Counted from the first letter of the stretch, positions 25,362 to 35,179 are shown. The stretch: DNA of 64,000 nt from Saprospiraceae bacterium (GCA_026982695.1 JALSGS010000003.1:45671-109670), one strand, 5' to 3'. Numbers and translations: made by a program. Notes: generated by a model from the letters alone, not told the origin.

Positions 25362-26309
25362 CTACTTTTGTGTCGGCACTGTTTCCCCGGCCTCTACTAT
25401 CCAAGGCGGTAGAAATAGACGTTGGAATAGGCCTGAAGAGTCAGATGCAAAGAAGGCATGTTCGTTTTGTGAAGAGTGCAAGATAAAAGGTTGAGTTCGG
25501 GTCGTATCGTACCAGCACTGTACTACAACAGGGGAAAGCGTATCCTCGGTTTGTTCGATGCGCAATACGTGTACTGGGGCGCCTGCCGTATTGGGGTCAA
25601 AGTCATCGACGAACGTATGCCCCGATACCGAGCTGATGGTGGCCAAATAACGGGCTACCTGTGCGGAATCAGCTGGCTCGCCGTTCAGCTTCCAAGCACT
25701 GCTGTCGCGTTCGAGTAGCCAACTGAGGGGTCCCTGGCTGGCAATTGAACGAATTTGTGCACGTGCTATGCGCGTAAGCGTCTTTTTGCGAAAGCTGTTG
25801 AAGTCTTGTGCTAAGTTCATGGCCACGAAACCGTCTACTTCGTAGACCTCGTCTTGGTTGGTGAGCCGCATGTAGGCCGAAGCTGATTGTAATTGTGGAT
25901 CGAAATTGAACTTGCCTACTGTGAGGTCTTCGAGTAGCCGGTCGCCCTGATACACTCTGATTCGAGTGCCCTGGGTACTATCCACTTGAAAGTCGGCCCA
26001 TCGCGACGGATGCTTGGCGGCAACCCGTCGGGCTTTGATATAGCTCAGACTGGCAAGCATAGGGGTGAGCACACTACGCAATGCAGGAGCGCTCACTTTT
26101 CCATTGCTTACCCACCAGCTGCCGTCGTCTTGTCGGCTAAGTGTGAACTCGGCCTCTTTGGGAGCATTGATGACGATTTGGGTCATCTTCGTCGTATCGA
26201 TGCGTACGAGCTCAGCTTGAAAGCTTCGCGTCTTTTTTGTGCTACTCAGCTTACTGATGCCATAAATGCCGAGTAAAACGAGAAATATGATGAGCAATCG
26301 CTTATTCAT
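25362..26309 (-). CDS. DUF4340 domain protein of the gld operon
   Basis: A 315-residue protein with one N-terminal membrane helix (LLIIFLVLLGIYGISKL) and a large extracytoplasmic part, of the DUF4340 family. The family often follows ABC transporter auxiliary genes of the GldG type and is thought to belong to the same envelope complex; its biochemical role is unknown. It is the last gene of the gldA-gldF-gldG operon, 51 bp after gldG. The start is the ATG at 26309 (MNKRLL); an in-frame start at 26333 would add eight residues. The gene holds one TTTTTGCGAAAGC motif at 25783-25795. A strong hairpin terminator follows. Confidence 0.83.
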   Translation of the reverse strand: MNKRLLIIFLVLLGIYGISKLSSTKKTRSFQAELVRIDTTKMTQIVINAPKEAEFTLSRQDDGSWWVSNGKVSAPALRSVLTPMLASLSYIKARRVAAKHPSRWADFQVDSTQGTRIRVYQGDRLLEDLTVGKFNFDPQLQSASAYMRLTNQDEVYEVDGFVAMNLAQDFNSFRKKTLTRIARAQIRSIASQGPLSWLLERDSSAWKLNGEPADSAQVARYLATISSVSGHTFVDDFDPNTAGAPVHVLRIEQTEDTLSPVVVQCWYDTTRTQPFILHSSQNEHAFFASDSSGLFQRLFLPPWIVEAGETVPTQK

Positions 26310-26360
26310 GGGTATGTTTTTTCTCAGGTACATAAAAGAGAAAAAGTGTGCATAATGTGC

Positions 26361-27860
26361 TCATGCATAGTGGGTTTCCATGAGCTTTATACGTTTGTTT
26401 CTATTGCGATGAGCACGTACCAAACCGTAGATGATGATCAATAGAATAGGGGCCAACACATTGCCGTATTTGATCAAATTGCGCGTGGCTTCGGCTTCAT
26501 CACCTAGCCATTTTTGTTCGATGGGTCTGGCATGTACGCCTTTGGTACGCAAAGCAATTAAGCCCGTATCGTCGGCGAGAAACTCCATGCTGTTGACCAT
26601 CAGGTTGATGTTGTCGGGGTTAATACTGCGTCCACTCGAAATGGGAAAATCGCCATCGCCTATTACGATGAGGCGTCCTTCGCCTTGTCCTTCGAGCAGT
26701 GCGGCCACGGGCAGGTTCGACTGGTCAAAATCGGCATCTTGCATTCGCATATTGACTACGTCAAAGAACACGGGCGGTGTGCGCGTAGTGGCCTTTTCAC
26801 TACTCCATACTAAAGGCGTAAACTGTACTGCACTATCGCCCGTGAATTTTAATGGGCTGGCAAAAGGCATGACTACTTGCTCTAAGCCCTTGGTAATAGG
26901 GTGGTCGGCAAAATGCGTAAAGATAGGAATGTAAGGAAAAGGCATTTGTGTAGCAATGGTGAAGAAACCCTGACGTTGCTGAACTGTGATAGGAGCGCAA
27001 GACACATCGAGCAGGAAGGCGCGTTGTATTTGAATGCCTTTGGTAGCCAGCCAGTCGGCTATGCCTGTGTGGATGGCCGTGCCTGTAGCTTGTTGCAAGT
27101 CGCCCGAAACGACATCGGCAGCAATAAATAGTTGCCCTCCCTTTTCTAAATAGGCGTCGAGCATGTCGAAATGTTGGGGAGGAATTGTATCGGTAGGTCG
27201 TACTAAGGCCACAGCTTTAAAACGGACGGGAATTTCGCTCTGTGCGTTCATGTCGAAGTTTTCCACATTAAACAGCACCGACAGTGCATCATATATTGGT
27301 GCCAACTCTTCAGGTCCTGCTTCGCCATGGCCTGAGAGTATCGCTAGGGAGGCTTTGTCCTTGACTGAAAGCTTTTTGATGGCTGTACTGAGCGCGTATT
27401 CCATGCCTTCTGTACTGATCAGCAGAGGAATTGCTTCTTTGCGTTGGCCCAAACGGAGAATGGCGCCCATATAGGCCTTTTTTTGCTGTACTTCGTCTTT
27501 TTCACGCACGTTGATTAGCACAGGACGCAAACCTTCTCGAAGCACTTCTTGCTCTACTTGTTCATCTTCGTTGGGGTCTATAAACTCGAACTCGACCATC
27601 CCGTCCGACCAAGTGTGATATTCCACCAACATATCTCTGAAATCCTGCCGTACTCGATCGTATTGAGGAGGCAAATTACTGGAAAAATATGCTGTTACGG
27701 TGACAGGATCCTCGAGTTGGTGGAGAATATCTTTAGTGGCAGAGCTCAACGTGTACTGTTTGTCTTCGGTCAAGTCGAAGCGCACAAACCATTCTTGCGC
27801 GATGAGATTGACCAATACGGCAATGCCAATCACCAATAATATTTGTGAAATTGACTTCAT
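26361..27860 (-). CDS. gldG: Gliding-motility ABC transporter auxiliary protein GldG
   Basis: A 499-residue membrane-anchored protein of the GldG family, part of the GldA-GldF-GldG ABC transporter required for gliding in Flavobacterium johnsoniae. An N-terminal helix (ILLVIGIAVLVNLIAQEW) is followed by the family signature FDLTEDKQYTLSSAT, then the GldG-like extracytoplasmic domain with AILSGHGE. A C-terminal helix (NVLAPILLIIIYGLVRAH) ends in basic residues. The ATG at 27860 (MKSISQ) is chosen; the frame upstream runs into the end of gldF and lacks homology. It lies 44 bp after gldF and 51 bp before the DUF4340 gene, so all four are probably one transcript. Confidence 0.9.
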   Translation of the reverse strand: MKSISQILLVIGIAVLVNLIAQEWFVRFDLTEDKQYTLSSATKDILHQLEDPVTVTAYFSSNLPPQYDRVRQDFRDMLVEYHTWSDGMVEFEFIDPNEDEQVEQEVLREGLRPVLINVREKDEVQQKKAYMGAILRLGQRKEAIPLLISTEGMEYALSTAIKKLSVKDKASLAILSGHGEAGPEELAPIYDALSVLFNVENFDMNAQSEIPVRFKAVALVRPTDTIPPQHFDMLDAYLEKGGQLFIAADVVSGDLQQATGTAIHTGIADWLATKGIQIQRAFLLDVSCAPITVQQRQGFFTIATQMPFPYIPIFTHFADHPITKGLEQVVMPFASPLKFTGDSAVQFTPLVWSSEKATTRTPPVFFDVVNMRMQDADFDQSNLPVAALLEGQGEGRLIVIGDGDFPISSGRSINPDNINLMVNSMEFLADDTGLIALRTKGVHARPIEQKWLGDEAEATRNLIKYGNVLAPILLIIIYGLVRAHRNRNKRIKLMETHYA

Positions 27861-27904
27861 ATCGTCTTTGCGTTTAATTCCTTTTAAAAAGAGATAAATG
27901 AATG

Positions 27905-28621
27905 TTACCTGCGCTGTTTGACGCGCCATTCAGTTAGTACAAGCCCTACAAAACAGAGGGAAAGGAAGTAAATGAGATCCTTGCTGTCGAGCACACCACG
28001 GGCAATTGAGTCGTAGTGCCTCATGGCACTGAGCATATCAAATAGGCGTGCAATTATGCCACTCGTGCTATCGGCAAATACATCGAACAAGAACTGGAAA
28101 AAAATGCTGATGAATAGCGCTAGTAAGAAGGCTACAATCTGGTTGTTCGACAGGCTACTGGCAAACAGTCCAATACCTATGTAGGCAGCGCTGAGCAGCA
28201 GCAAGCCAAAGTAGCCCGCGATCGTAGCCCCATGGTCTATGGGGCCCAATATCGACACCGTAAAGTAATAGGGCAACGTGCAAGCCAATACGATGCTGAC
28301 CATGAGCAAGCTGGCGAGAAACTTGCCCAAAACGAAATCTCTATCTGTCACATTCTTAGTGAGCACTAGCTCTATGGTGCCTGAACGCTTTTCTTCGGCA
28401 ATGAGTCGCATAGTGATGGCAGGGATGAAAAAGAAAAGTGTCCATCGGGCCACGCCAAAAAAAACGCTCAGATCAGCCTGCTGCCTTAGAAAGATATCTG
28501 CACCTGCCAGCCACGTAAAGATGCCGCTAAAGGCCAAAAAGGCTACGATAACGATGTAAGCCACCAAGGAGTCGAACCACGCGTTCAGTTCCCTTTTGGC
28601 AATGATCCATGCTTTATTCAT
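27905..28621 (-). CDS. gldF: Gliding-motility ABC transporter permease GldF
   Basis: A 238-residue ABC-2 type permease with about six membrane helices. The segment MRLIAEEKRSGTIELVLTKNVTDRDFVLGKFLASLLMV is characteristic of this family. In gliding Bacteroidota GldF forms the channel for GldA with GldG as auxiliary subunit. Here gldF starts 40 bp after gldA and precedes gldG by 44 bp, so all three transporter parts are together. The transported substrate is not known. The transporter is also found in non-gliding relatives, so motility cannot be concluded from it alone. Confidence 0.9.
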   Translation of the reverse strand: MNKAWIIAKRELNAWFDSLVAYIVIVAFLAFSGIFTWLAGADIFLRQQADLSVFFGVARWTLFFFIPAITMRLIAEEKRSGTIELVLTKNVTDRDFVLGKFLASLLMVSIVLACTLPYYFTVSILGPIDHGATIAGYFGLLLLSAAYIGIGLFASSLSNNQIVAFLLALFISIFFQFLFDVFADSTSGIIARLFDMLSAMRHYDSIARGVLDSKDLIYFLSLCFVGLVLTEWRVKQRR

Positions 28622-28661
28622 GTGTACTTTGGTTTTTCATTTTCACTCAAAAGGCTGTGTT

Positions 28662-29585
28662 TTAATTCATGGTGAGGTTGCGGAAGATGTCTTCTAGCCG
28701 CGTTTCATGTGGTACCATTTCTACCAATGCCCAGCCGCGCTGCTTGCACAGGTCGAAGATGGCTCGATTGGAAGTAGTTTCCGGTTTGCTTTGCACTTCC
28801 AAACGGCATTCTTCCACGTGTAACAAGTCGACACCGGCCACAGTGGGCAGTGCCATGATGGCTTTGACCGCTTCGTCGGGGTCGGCCTCTTCGAGTCGGA
28901 TGTGGAGTACCTGATGGCCTTGTGCTTGCTTGCGCAGTGTCTGAGGTGTGCCATCGGCAACGATGCGCCCCCGATTGATGATGAGTATCCGATCACAAGT
29001 AGCTTCTACTTCGGGCAAGATGTGCGTAGATAGGATCACCGTTTTTTGCTGCCCTAGCTGCCGGATGAGCGCGCGAATCTCTACAATCTGGTTAGGGTCT
29101 AAACCTGTGGTAGGCTCGTCGAGGATGAGCACTTCGGGGTCGTGTATCATGGCTTGGGCTAACCCTACGCGTTGGCGGTACCCTTTTGACAGCTCTCCGA
29201 TTTTCTTGTGCTTCTCCCGTTCTAGGCCACATAGGCGTACCATCTCTCGTATGCGAGTACCAATGAGATGGGCAGGTACATCTTGTACTTGTGCGCACCA
29301 TGTCAAAAAATCGATGACGTTCATTTCGGGATAAAGTGGATTGTGTTCGGGCAAGTAGCCGATATAGCGCTTCATGCGCCCATCGCGTACGGATTGCCCC
29401 CCTATGAGTACATCACCACTGTCGGGCTCTAAGTAGTTGGTGATGATCTTCATGGTGGTCGTCTTGCCCGCACCATTGGGTCCTAAGAATCCCAAGATTT
29501 CACCGGGTCTCACGGTAAATGAAATATCATCCACTGCTTTTTGTACCCCGTAGCTCTTGGTAAGGTGTTCAATTCGAATATCCAT
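28662..29585 (-). CDS. gldA: Gliding-motility ABC transporter ATPase GldA
   Basis: A 307-residue ABC ATPase. Walker A is GPNGAGKTTTMK (about residues 35-46), the signature is LSKGYRQRVGLAQAM, and Walker B is VLILDEPTTGLDPNQ, with the switch His in LSTHILPEV. The N-terminal IRIEHLTKSYG-like start and the C-terminal ~80-residue accessory domain match GldA of gliding Bacteroidota. It powers the GldF/GldG transporter encoded just downstream. A candidate promoter lies 82 bp upstream, at the head of this four-gene operon. Confidence 0.9.
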   Translation of the reverse strand: MDIRIEHLTKSYGVQKAVDDISFTVRPGEILGFLGPNGAGKTTTMKIITNYLEPDSGDVLIGGQSVRDGRMKRYIGYLPEHNPLYPEMNVIDFLTWCAQVQDVPAHLIGTRIREMVRLCGLEREKHKKIGELSKGYRQRVGLAQAMIHDPEVLILDEPTTGLDPNQIVEIRALIRQLGQQKTVILSTHILPEVEATCDRILIINRGRIVADGTPQTLRKQAQGHQVLHIRLEEADPDEAVKAIMALPTVAGVDLLHVEECRLEVQSKPETTSNRAIFDLCKQRGWALVEMVPHETRLEDIFRNLTMN

Positions 29586-29667
29586 TTTGGTTCGTCGTTT
29601 TGGTGTTTGCCTGAGAGGAATATCTTTGGTTGTACCAAATAAACTGGATCATACGCAATAGGCGTGG

Positions 29668-29675
29668 CAAAATTA
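29668..29675 (-). promoter_or_regulatory. Candidate promoter of the gldAFG operon
   Basis: On the minus strand TAATTTTG matches TAnnTTTG exactly. A TTG lies 21 bases upstream of it, the expected -33 spacing. The ATG of gldA is 82 bp downstream. Confidence 0.55.
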
Positions 29676-29954
29676 AAATCCACTAAAGGCTTCTTACAAG
29701 GGCACTTTGTTAAGGTTCTTTAAATACTTAAGGGCAAAAAATTGTCAGTGACTCCTTTTACAGAATTATTGCGCCATAATGGCACACCTTATAAGGCGTG
29801 GAATACTTTTTGACCTTAGCCAAAAGGTTGAAGGAGTGTGATATACTCATGGCGAATTGGTTTTGGTTTGAGAGGCTGAGTCCTTCCAAACTTTCTATCT
29901 TTTGCCCGTTTGCGAGTCGTAAATATCCCAAACCATTTTGCTCGGTTTAGGCAT

Positions 29955-29969
29955 ACAATACTGTATTGT
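29955..29969. promoter_or_regulatory. Short palindrome upstream of the YwqK-like lipoprotein gene
   Basis: ACAATAC, T, GTATTGT is a perfect 7 bp inverted repeat 21 bp before the ATG at 29991, a position fitting an operator. No standard -7 element is evident here, so its regulator and effect are unknown. Confidence 0.3.
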
Positions 29970-29990
29970 GTTAATAAAAAATAAGGACCT

Positions 29991-30602
29991 ATGAACCGCT
30001 TACTTGCCGTTTTATTTTTTACAGGATTGCTTGCCACTGCCTGTGATCGGCCTGCTACTCCTTCGGCCTCGGGTGATGTGGACTATACTGGTTTTACCTT
30101 TGAAGATATTCCCGACATGCCCCAGGCCAAGCTGGCACAAAAGGTCGATGGACAAGGGAGGATTATGGAGGAAGGTATGCTTGTCGATGGGAAACGCAAT
30201 GGCATGTGGATCAAGTATTACGTGGAGAAGAGGTTGCCCAACGAGGTAGCTAACTTTGCCAATGATATGTACAACGGGCCGTTTCTAAAGTACACCAATT
30301 ACGGCCAGCTCGAAATGATTGCACATTACCGCAACAACAAGCTTCATGGCCGTTACGCCAAGTACCGTTTAGGGCGACCTATTGAAGAGGCTGACTACGT
30401 CGATGGCCAATATCACGGTTGGTACCGCACTTACTACGAGTCGAATGGAAAGCTGCAGAAGGAAATTCACTACAAGCATGGAGTGCTCGATGGCTTTTAT
30501 CGCTACTACAACGAAGATGGCTCCTTAGTCATGGAATACGAGTACAAAGATGGCAAAAAGGTGCGCGGAGGGCTGGTGCAACAACAAGCACAAAAAAAGT
30601 GA
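29991..30602 (+). CDS. MORN/YwqK-repeat lipoprotein
   Basis: A 203-residue predicted lipoprotein. The signal peptide ends in LLATAC, with the lipidated Cys at residue 18. The rest is a tandem array of MORN-like (YwqK-type) units of about 22 residues, such as GMLVDGKRNGMWIKYY, FANDMYNGPFLKYTNYG and YKHGVLDGFYRYYNEDGS. The family is often labelled YwqK-like antitoxin, but no toxin gene is adjacent, so that label should not be taken as function here. The repeats are likely to form a beta-sheet ribbon on the cell envelope. Its terminator is shared with the convergent T9SS gene. Confidence 0.8.
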   Translation: MNRLLAVLFFTGLLATACDRPATPSASGDVDYTGFTFEDIPDMPQAKLAQKVDGQGRIMEEGMLVDGKRNGMWIKYYVEKRLPNEVANFANDMYNGPFLKYTNYGQLEMIAHYRNNKLHGRYAKYRLGRPIEEADYVDGQYHGWYRTYYESNGKLQKEIHYKHGVLDGFYRYYNEDGSLVMEYEYKDGKKVRGGLVQQQAQKK

Positions 30603-30623
30603 GCCGATTTTGTTTGGTACCCT

Positions 30624-30667
30624 AAAAAAGGGCCGAGATCCAGTTTTGATCTCAGCCCTTTTTTTAG
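30624..30667. terminator. Bidirectional terminator
   Basis: An A-run followed by GGGC and GAGATC pairs with GATCTC, GCCC and a T-run, with one mismatch between the two stem blocks. It lies between the convergent YwqK-like gene and the large T9SS type B gene and can serve both. Confidence 0.88.
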
Positions 30668-30687
30668 TGTGTGGGGTAGAGAGTTAG

Positions 30688-33600
30688 TTAGCGCAATAGG
30701 GTCACTTCACCTTTGATGGTGAAGTCTTTACCTCCCATTCGGTACTCGATATAGAATACGTACACATCGGAAGGTGCAGGCTCGCCATTGATGCGCCCAT
30801 CCCACCCCAGCTCAGGAGTGTCGTTGTCGTATACGACTTGTCCCCATCGGTTGTAGATTCGGAATGTGAGAATTTCGGGCGCACCCCCATTGACGAGTAT
30901 GTTGAAGTAGTCATTTACTTCATCGCCGTTGGGAGTGAACAGGTTAGGAATTGTCACTTGTACTTCATTGATCAGTAGTGTGATTGATGCGGTGTTACTA
31001 CAGCCATAAGCATCTTCTACATTGACAGTAAAGACAAAGACCTGTACATCCGCTTGGTTGGGATCTATATCGGTCACTTCAGGCGCTGTGATGTTCAATA
31101 CAGGGACCTGTGTTTGTTGTATGATTGCGCCATCCATAGACCATTCGTATAGCGGATCATTGAGCGAGTCAGGCGTGGTATAGACTAACAAGATCAGCTG
31201 GTCACCTTCAAAAATGTTTTCAGAGGGGTCGACTACCAGACTATCAATTGTGAAGTTAGGTACGACGAATACAGTAACTGTGTCGGTTTTGGGTGCAAAG
31301 CAGTTGGCTGCATCTTGGAATGTCACCGTATAAGTAGTAGTAGCTGGTGGCGATACAGAGATGCTACTACTCGTTTCGCCGCCAGGTATCCAGGTAAAGG
31401 CCCCTTGGGTGCCACCTACATCGGCAGTGAGTGTGAATTCATCGCCTTGGCAGATGGTGCCGCCTTCTGAAACGCTCAGCTCGTAGTCTTTGATCACATC
31501 AATGGTCACTTCTGCTTCTATTTCTTGACAACCAAAAGCACTGATAGCCAGGTAGTAGGTGGTTTGCTGGGTAGGCGATACTACAGGCATAGCTTCTGTT
31601 GAGCTGAAGGTGCCATCTGAGGAAGTCCATTGATACACTGCATTGGTATCGGCAACTAAGTTGAGTTGCACGGATTCTCCTTCACAGATTACAGTTTGTC
31701 CTGTGAGCTGGAAGTTGGGCGAGGGCAACACTTCGATCTGAGCTTCCCCGCTACTGGGGCACCCCATTATCTCGATGGAGGCTCGGTAGGTAGCTGTAGC
31801 GGATGGAACAGCCACGGGATTGGGGCACATTTCGCAGCTAAGGTTGGGGCCTTCCCAGCTTATGTCATCATACTGAGTGGGGTGCACAATAGAAAATGCA
31901 ATAGACTCACCTGGGCAAATTGTCGTGTCTGTGGGCGAAATTTCTACCGCTGCAGTGGGCAATACGATAAGTTCGATAGAGTCGTACTGAATACAACCAC
32001 CATTTTGGGTGGTGCGGACGAGCACAAGTGTGTCTTGAGCAGTGAGGACCATGTTGTACAATGTATCAGGGCTCTCGAAACCTGCGTTTTCAGGCTCCCA
32101 TTGATGCTGAATAGTGGGGAAGTGAGCAGGCTCATATACAGGGGATACCAGTGTAATTAATTCACCCTCACAGTAAATTGGCTTGTCGGGTATGGCCATT
32201 ATAGCCATATCTTGAGGCAGGCTATCCACTTGGATGAAGATAGAGTCGACTACGTAGCAATTGGCCGTTTGCAAGCTGGCGTAGTACCACATACTTTGCG
32301 TAGGCTGGGCTACTACGGTTGTTTGTGTGGTATCGGATAAACCTTCAGAAGGGAACCATTGGAAATCGCTTAGAATTGTGGAAATATCAGCATATAGGTT
32401 GAGTGAGTCGCCTAAACACAGATAAATAGAGTCGTCTTGCGGTGTGATGGCTACATCGGCAGGTAATACGGATATGAGCACTGAGTCCTGTTGTGCGCAA
32501 TACCCATGTGCGCTAGTAGCAGTCAGTATGTATAGGGTCGATTCGTCAGGTGTAGCAATGGGACCAGAGGCATAGGGATTATCTAATCCCGTTTGGGGCG
32601 TCCATTGATAAGTAGTGCTTACCAGGGCTGTATCGATATCTTCACCCAAGTCTACACTGTAGTTTTGGCAAATTACCGTATCTTCTACAAAGAGCTCAGG
32701 GAAGGTAAAAGGATCTACATCGATCGTAATACTATCAGCAGCTACGCAGCCAGCCACCTCAACCGAGGCAATGAATGTAGTGGTGCTCATGGGAAAGGCC
32801 CATGTCTGATGCCCATTGGGGGCCGATAGTGCATCGGCAGGTGTCCATTGTAAGTTCTGATCTCCCACATTGTTATTGGCTATGAGCAGCACGGAGTCAC
32901 CTTCGCATATGCCTTGTGGGCCGATCAAATCGATGTCCAATTGAGGAGAGACGATCTGCAAGTACGCCGAATCTACATCGCTGCATACGCCCAGTGTGCC
33001 GAGTACTTGTACCCATTGGCTTTGGGTTGGGGTAGCTACAGGCGTTACTGCAGTAGGATCGTCAAAGATGCTGATAGGTGTCCAGAAGTAGTTTTGCGCG
33101 CCTGTTACGCTCATCGTAATGGAGCTGTCTACACATACGTATGCTGTATCAATTCCAGAAAATATCTCCACATTGAGCTCATCGTGCAGCTCGATAGTAA
33201 GGGTTTCGAAAACGACTTCTCCACATCCGAAGTCATTGGTCAGCATAATTTCAATAGTCTCTATGCCCTCAGAGATGTCGTCGTCAATCACACTGATGGG
33301 GAAGCTCACCTGTGTGACGCCAGGTGGAAAAACCACTTGTGTAGGAATGTTAAGCTGGTAATCAGTGCCAAGTGTGGCTGTCCCACCTACGACCACGTTA
33401 TATTTCGTCGTATCGTTCTGAGGGCTATTCAACCCAATGATGAGCTCATCAGGTACTACTGTGCATTCTTCTACTAAATAATCGATGCCTGAGTTAAACT
33501 GTACTTGCAAGAAAGGTGTCCCCCCTTTAATTTCAGAGATAAACACTCCAGAATCGTAGATGCCATCGCCACGGTCAGCTACGGCCAGTTTTAGGTGATA

Positions 33601-35148
33601 GGTATTGCAGGGAATTACATTAGCTTGGGCTGTCAGGCTTTTCTTTACACCTAGATAGTCGGAAGTGAGGCCATCAAAAGCCACACTCATTCCTTGCTGA
33701 TTGTTGCGATAGTACTCCCAGTTCAGGTCGTTGTTGACGCTGTTAATTTCAACAAAAGTGCCATCTGGCAGTGTGGCAATATTGAGCTGATTGCCAATAG
33801 AAGGTATGCCTGTAATGCCCGGCCCACTGATAAGAAAGGCAAAAACGTCGTTAAAAGAGGTATTGACAAACTCGGGATATTCTTCAGAACCGAAAATATA
33901 TTCGAAGGTCAATTGGTCAGTAGCCACGAATACATCTAACTCGATGATGCAGGCATCGTATGATTCCTGGCCATTGCCGAAAAGTACGGAAAGGGTGTCA
34001 AGATCGGCATCGCCTGGGAAGCCGTTGTTGTTCGATGCGAAGAAGTTGCCTGGGTTGGGCAACTCAACAATCTGACCTGTACTCATGACTAGGCCTTTGT
34101 CTAGGCCCAGGTCACTGTCTATACCACTAAATGTACCAATCGCGCCGTCATCGCAGATGATGGTGTCAATGGTAACGATTGTCTGGGGTGTGGCAATATT
34201 TTCGATAATTGCTTGCTCGTCGGCATTCTGATCTACGCTGATGAGCTCAGGCGGGTCGCAAGGTGTCGAAGTACACTCCCACCACCCGTGGAATCCTTCA
34301 AACTGTACGTCTGAGTCCGAAGTAAAGGCAATCGTCAAACAGCCACTGGAGGCCTGTACTGAATAGCACACACCGCCGCCACCAGCTGAAGCAAAACTGG
34401 AAATTTGCCCTATTTGTGGGGCATCGGTATCGGGTCCGTCAAAGAAGGTGAGCTGATCAGCCTGATCTTCGATATTGTAGTATTCCAATGTGAAGTTAAT
34501 GCAACTATTGGGCTGATTTGGACAGATGGTGAAGGTGTAGTTTTCGTTGGGTTGATAGTCACCGTCGGGGCCACCTGAATCGTATAACTCGCCGGTGCAA
34601 GCAGTAGAGCCGCCTTCATCTATAGTACTAATGGGGTCTACTTTGTCGATGCACAACTTGAATGAGCCCCAATTGGGAGTAGCTGTAGGGGAGTAGTCAT
34701 TGATGCGCAGGTAGTAAGTGATGCCAGGTGTAAGGCCATAAAGGTCTAATTGTATAGTAGTCTGGCCAGGATCAGCAGAAATGCAGTCTAATAGCTGAAG
34801 CCCATCAAACTGGCAGTCACCGCGATAGACAGCTATTTGGGGGTTGGTGATCGAAGAAAAAGTACCATCGCTCATGCCTGTAAGCGTGATAGAGTAGTCG
34901 AAAATCGTATCAGAGGCTACAAAGGAAAACCACACGTCTCGTTGAGGAGTGCCGCCGTTGAAGCAAGGAGGGAAGTTGTCGGTACCGATATTGCTCTCTG
35001 TAGCATTGACGTTGTTGAAGAAGACCGTATCGGGGCAATACGGGGCTACTCCAAGATCGAACAAGCCGCTGCAGTCATCATTGATGGGAGCTTGGCCCAT
35101 CAGCCAAAGAGGCAGCGCCAATAGGGATAAAGTCAACATCTTCTTCAT
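30688..35148 (-). CDS. Large T9SS type B surface protein with choice-of-anchor L domain
   Basis: A 1486-residue secreted protein. A signal peptide (MKKMLTLSLLALPLWLMGQ) is followed by a Cys-rich beta region (~25-180), a CUB-like region (~185-300) and a choice-of-anchor L domain (~330-580; marks include GLVMSTGQ, YIFGSEEYPEFVNTSFNDVFAF and AVADRGDGIYDSGVF). A Calx-beta-like part follows (~600-690). Several PKD/Ig-like repeats lead to the C-terminal gliding-motility-associated domain (VTIPNLFTPNGDEVNDYF to the end), the type B signal for the Por system. The protein is probably released or tethered on the cell surface as an adhesin; no catalytic motif was seen. It ends at a shared bidirectional terminator. 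Confidence 0.87.
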   Translation of the reverse strand: MKKMLTLSLLALPLWLMGQAPINDDCSGLFDLGVAPYCPDTVFFNNVNATESNIGTDNFPPCFNGGTPQRDVWFSFVASDTIFDYSITLTGMSDGTFSSITNPQIAVYRGDCQFDGLQLLDCISADPGQTTIQLDLYGLTPGITYYLRINDYSPTATPNWGSFKLCIDKVDPISTIDEGGSTACTGELYDSGGPDGDYQPNENYTFTICPNQPNSCINFTLEYYNIEDQADQLTFFDGPDTDAPQIGQISSFASAGGGGVCYSVQASSGCLTIAFTSDSDVQFEGFHGWWECTSTPCDPPELISVDQNADEQAIIENIATPQTIVTIDTIICDDGAIGTFSGIDSDLGLDKGLVMSTGQIVELPNPGNFFASNNNGFPGDADLDTLSVLFGNGQESYDACIIELDVFVATDQLTFEYIFGSEEYPEFVNTSFNDVFAFLISGPGITGIPSIGNQLNIATLPDGTFVEINSVNNDLNWEYYRNNQQGMSVAFDGLTSDYLGVKKSLTAQANVIPCNTYHLKLAVADRGDGIYDSGVFISEIKGGTPFLQVQFNSGIDYLVEECTVVPDELIIGLNSPQNDTTKYNVVVGGTATLGTDYQLNIPTQVVFPPGVTQVSFPISVIDDDISEGIETIEIMLTNDFGCGEVVFETLTIELHDELNVEIFSGIDTAYVCVDSSITMSVTGAQNYFWTPISIFDDPTAVTPVATPTQSQWVQVLGTLGVCSDVDSAYLQIVSPQLDIDLIGPQGICEGDSVLLIANNNVGDQNLQWTPADALSAPNGHQTWAFPMSTTTFIASVEVAGCVAADSITIDVDPFTFPELFVEDTVICQNYSVDLGEDIDTALVSTTYQWTPQTGLDNPYASGPIATPDESTLYILTATSAHGYCAQQDSVLISVLPADVAITPQDDSIYLCLGDSLNLYADISTILSDFQWFPSEGLSDTTQTTVVAQPTQSMWYYASLQTANCYVVDSIFIQVDSLPQDMAIMAIPDKPIYCEGELITLVSPVYEPAHFPTIQHQWEPENAGFESPDTLYNMVLTAQDTLVLVRTTQNGGCIQYDSIELIVLPTAAVEISPTDTTICPGESIAFSIVHPTQYDDISWEGPNLSCEMCPNPVAVPSATATYRASIEIMGCPSSGEAQIEVLPSPNFQLTGQTVICEGESVQLNLVADTNAVYQWTSSDGTFSSTEAMPVVSPTQQTTYYLAISAFGCQEIEAEVTIDVIKDYELSVSEGGTICQGDEFTLTADVGGTQGAFTWIPGGETSSSISVSPPATTTYTVTFQDAANCFAPKTDTVTVFVVPNFTIDSLVVDPSENIFEGDQLILLVYTTPDSLNDPLYEWSMDGAIIQQTQVPVLNITAPEVTDIDPNQADVQVFVFTVNVEDAYGCSNTASITLLINEVQVTIPNLFTPNGDEVNDYFNILVNGGAPEILTFRIYNRWGQVVYDNDTPELGWDGRINGEPAPSDVYVFYIEYRMGGKDFTIKGEVTLLR

Positions 35149-35160
35149 ACATCAGACTAT

Positions 35161-35179
35161 TTTGGCGAAAGCCGAAAAT
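35161..35179 (+). repeat. GAAA-loop hairpin near the 5' end of the type B protein gene
   Basis: TTTTGGC, GAAA, GCC-GAAAA forms a short stem closed by a GAAA loop, 12 bp upstream of the ATG of the large T9SS gene. It is a divergent member of the hairpin group described in the findings. Confidence 0.4.

Larger units (their letters stand above)
29586..29990. other. 405 bp divergent intergenic region between gldA and the YwqK-like lipoprotein gene
   Basis: No gene is seen; short open frames here lack homology and run into promoters. It holds the gldA -7 element at 29668-29675, a small GCCAT-A-ATGGC palindrome near 29774, and a 7 bp palindrome at 29955-29969 next to the plus-strand gene. The remainder is AT-rich and unremarkable. 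Confidence 0.6.

Noticed and set aside
29816..30037. 73-codon minus-strand frame opposite the YwqK-like gene start
   Set aside because: It overlaps the plus-strand promoter and 5' end and has no homology that I recognise.
29991..30602. Toxin-antitoxin system (YwqK antitoxin label)
   Set aside because: No toxin gene lies next to it and the protein is a MORN-repeat lipoprotein; the label is only a family name.
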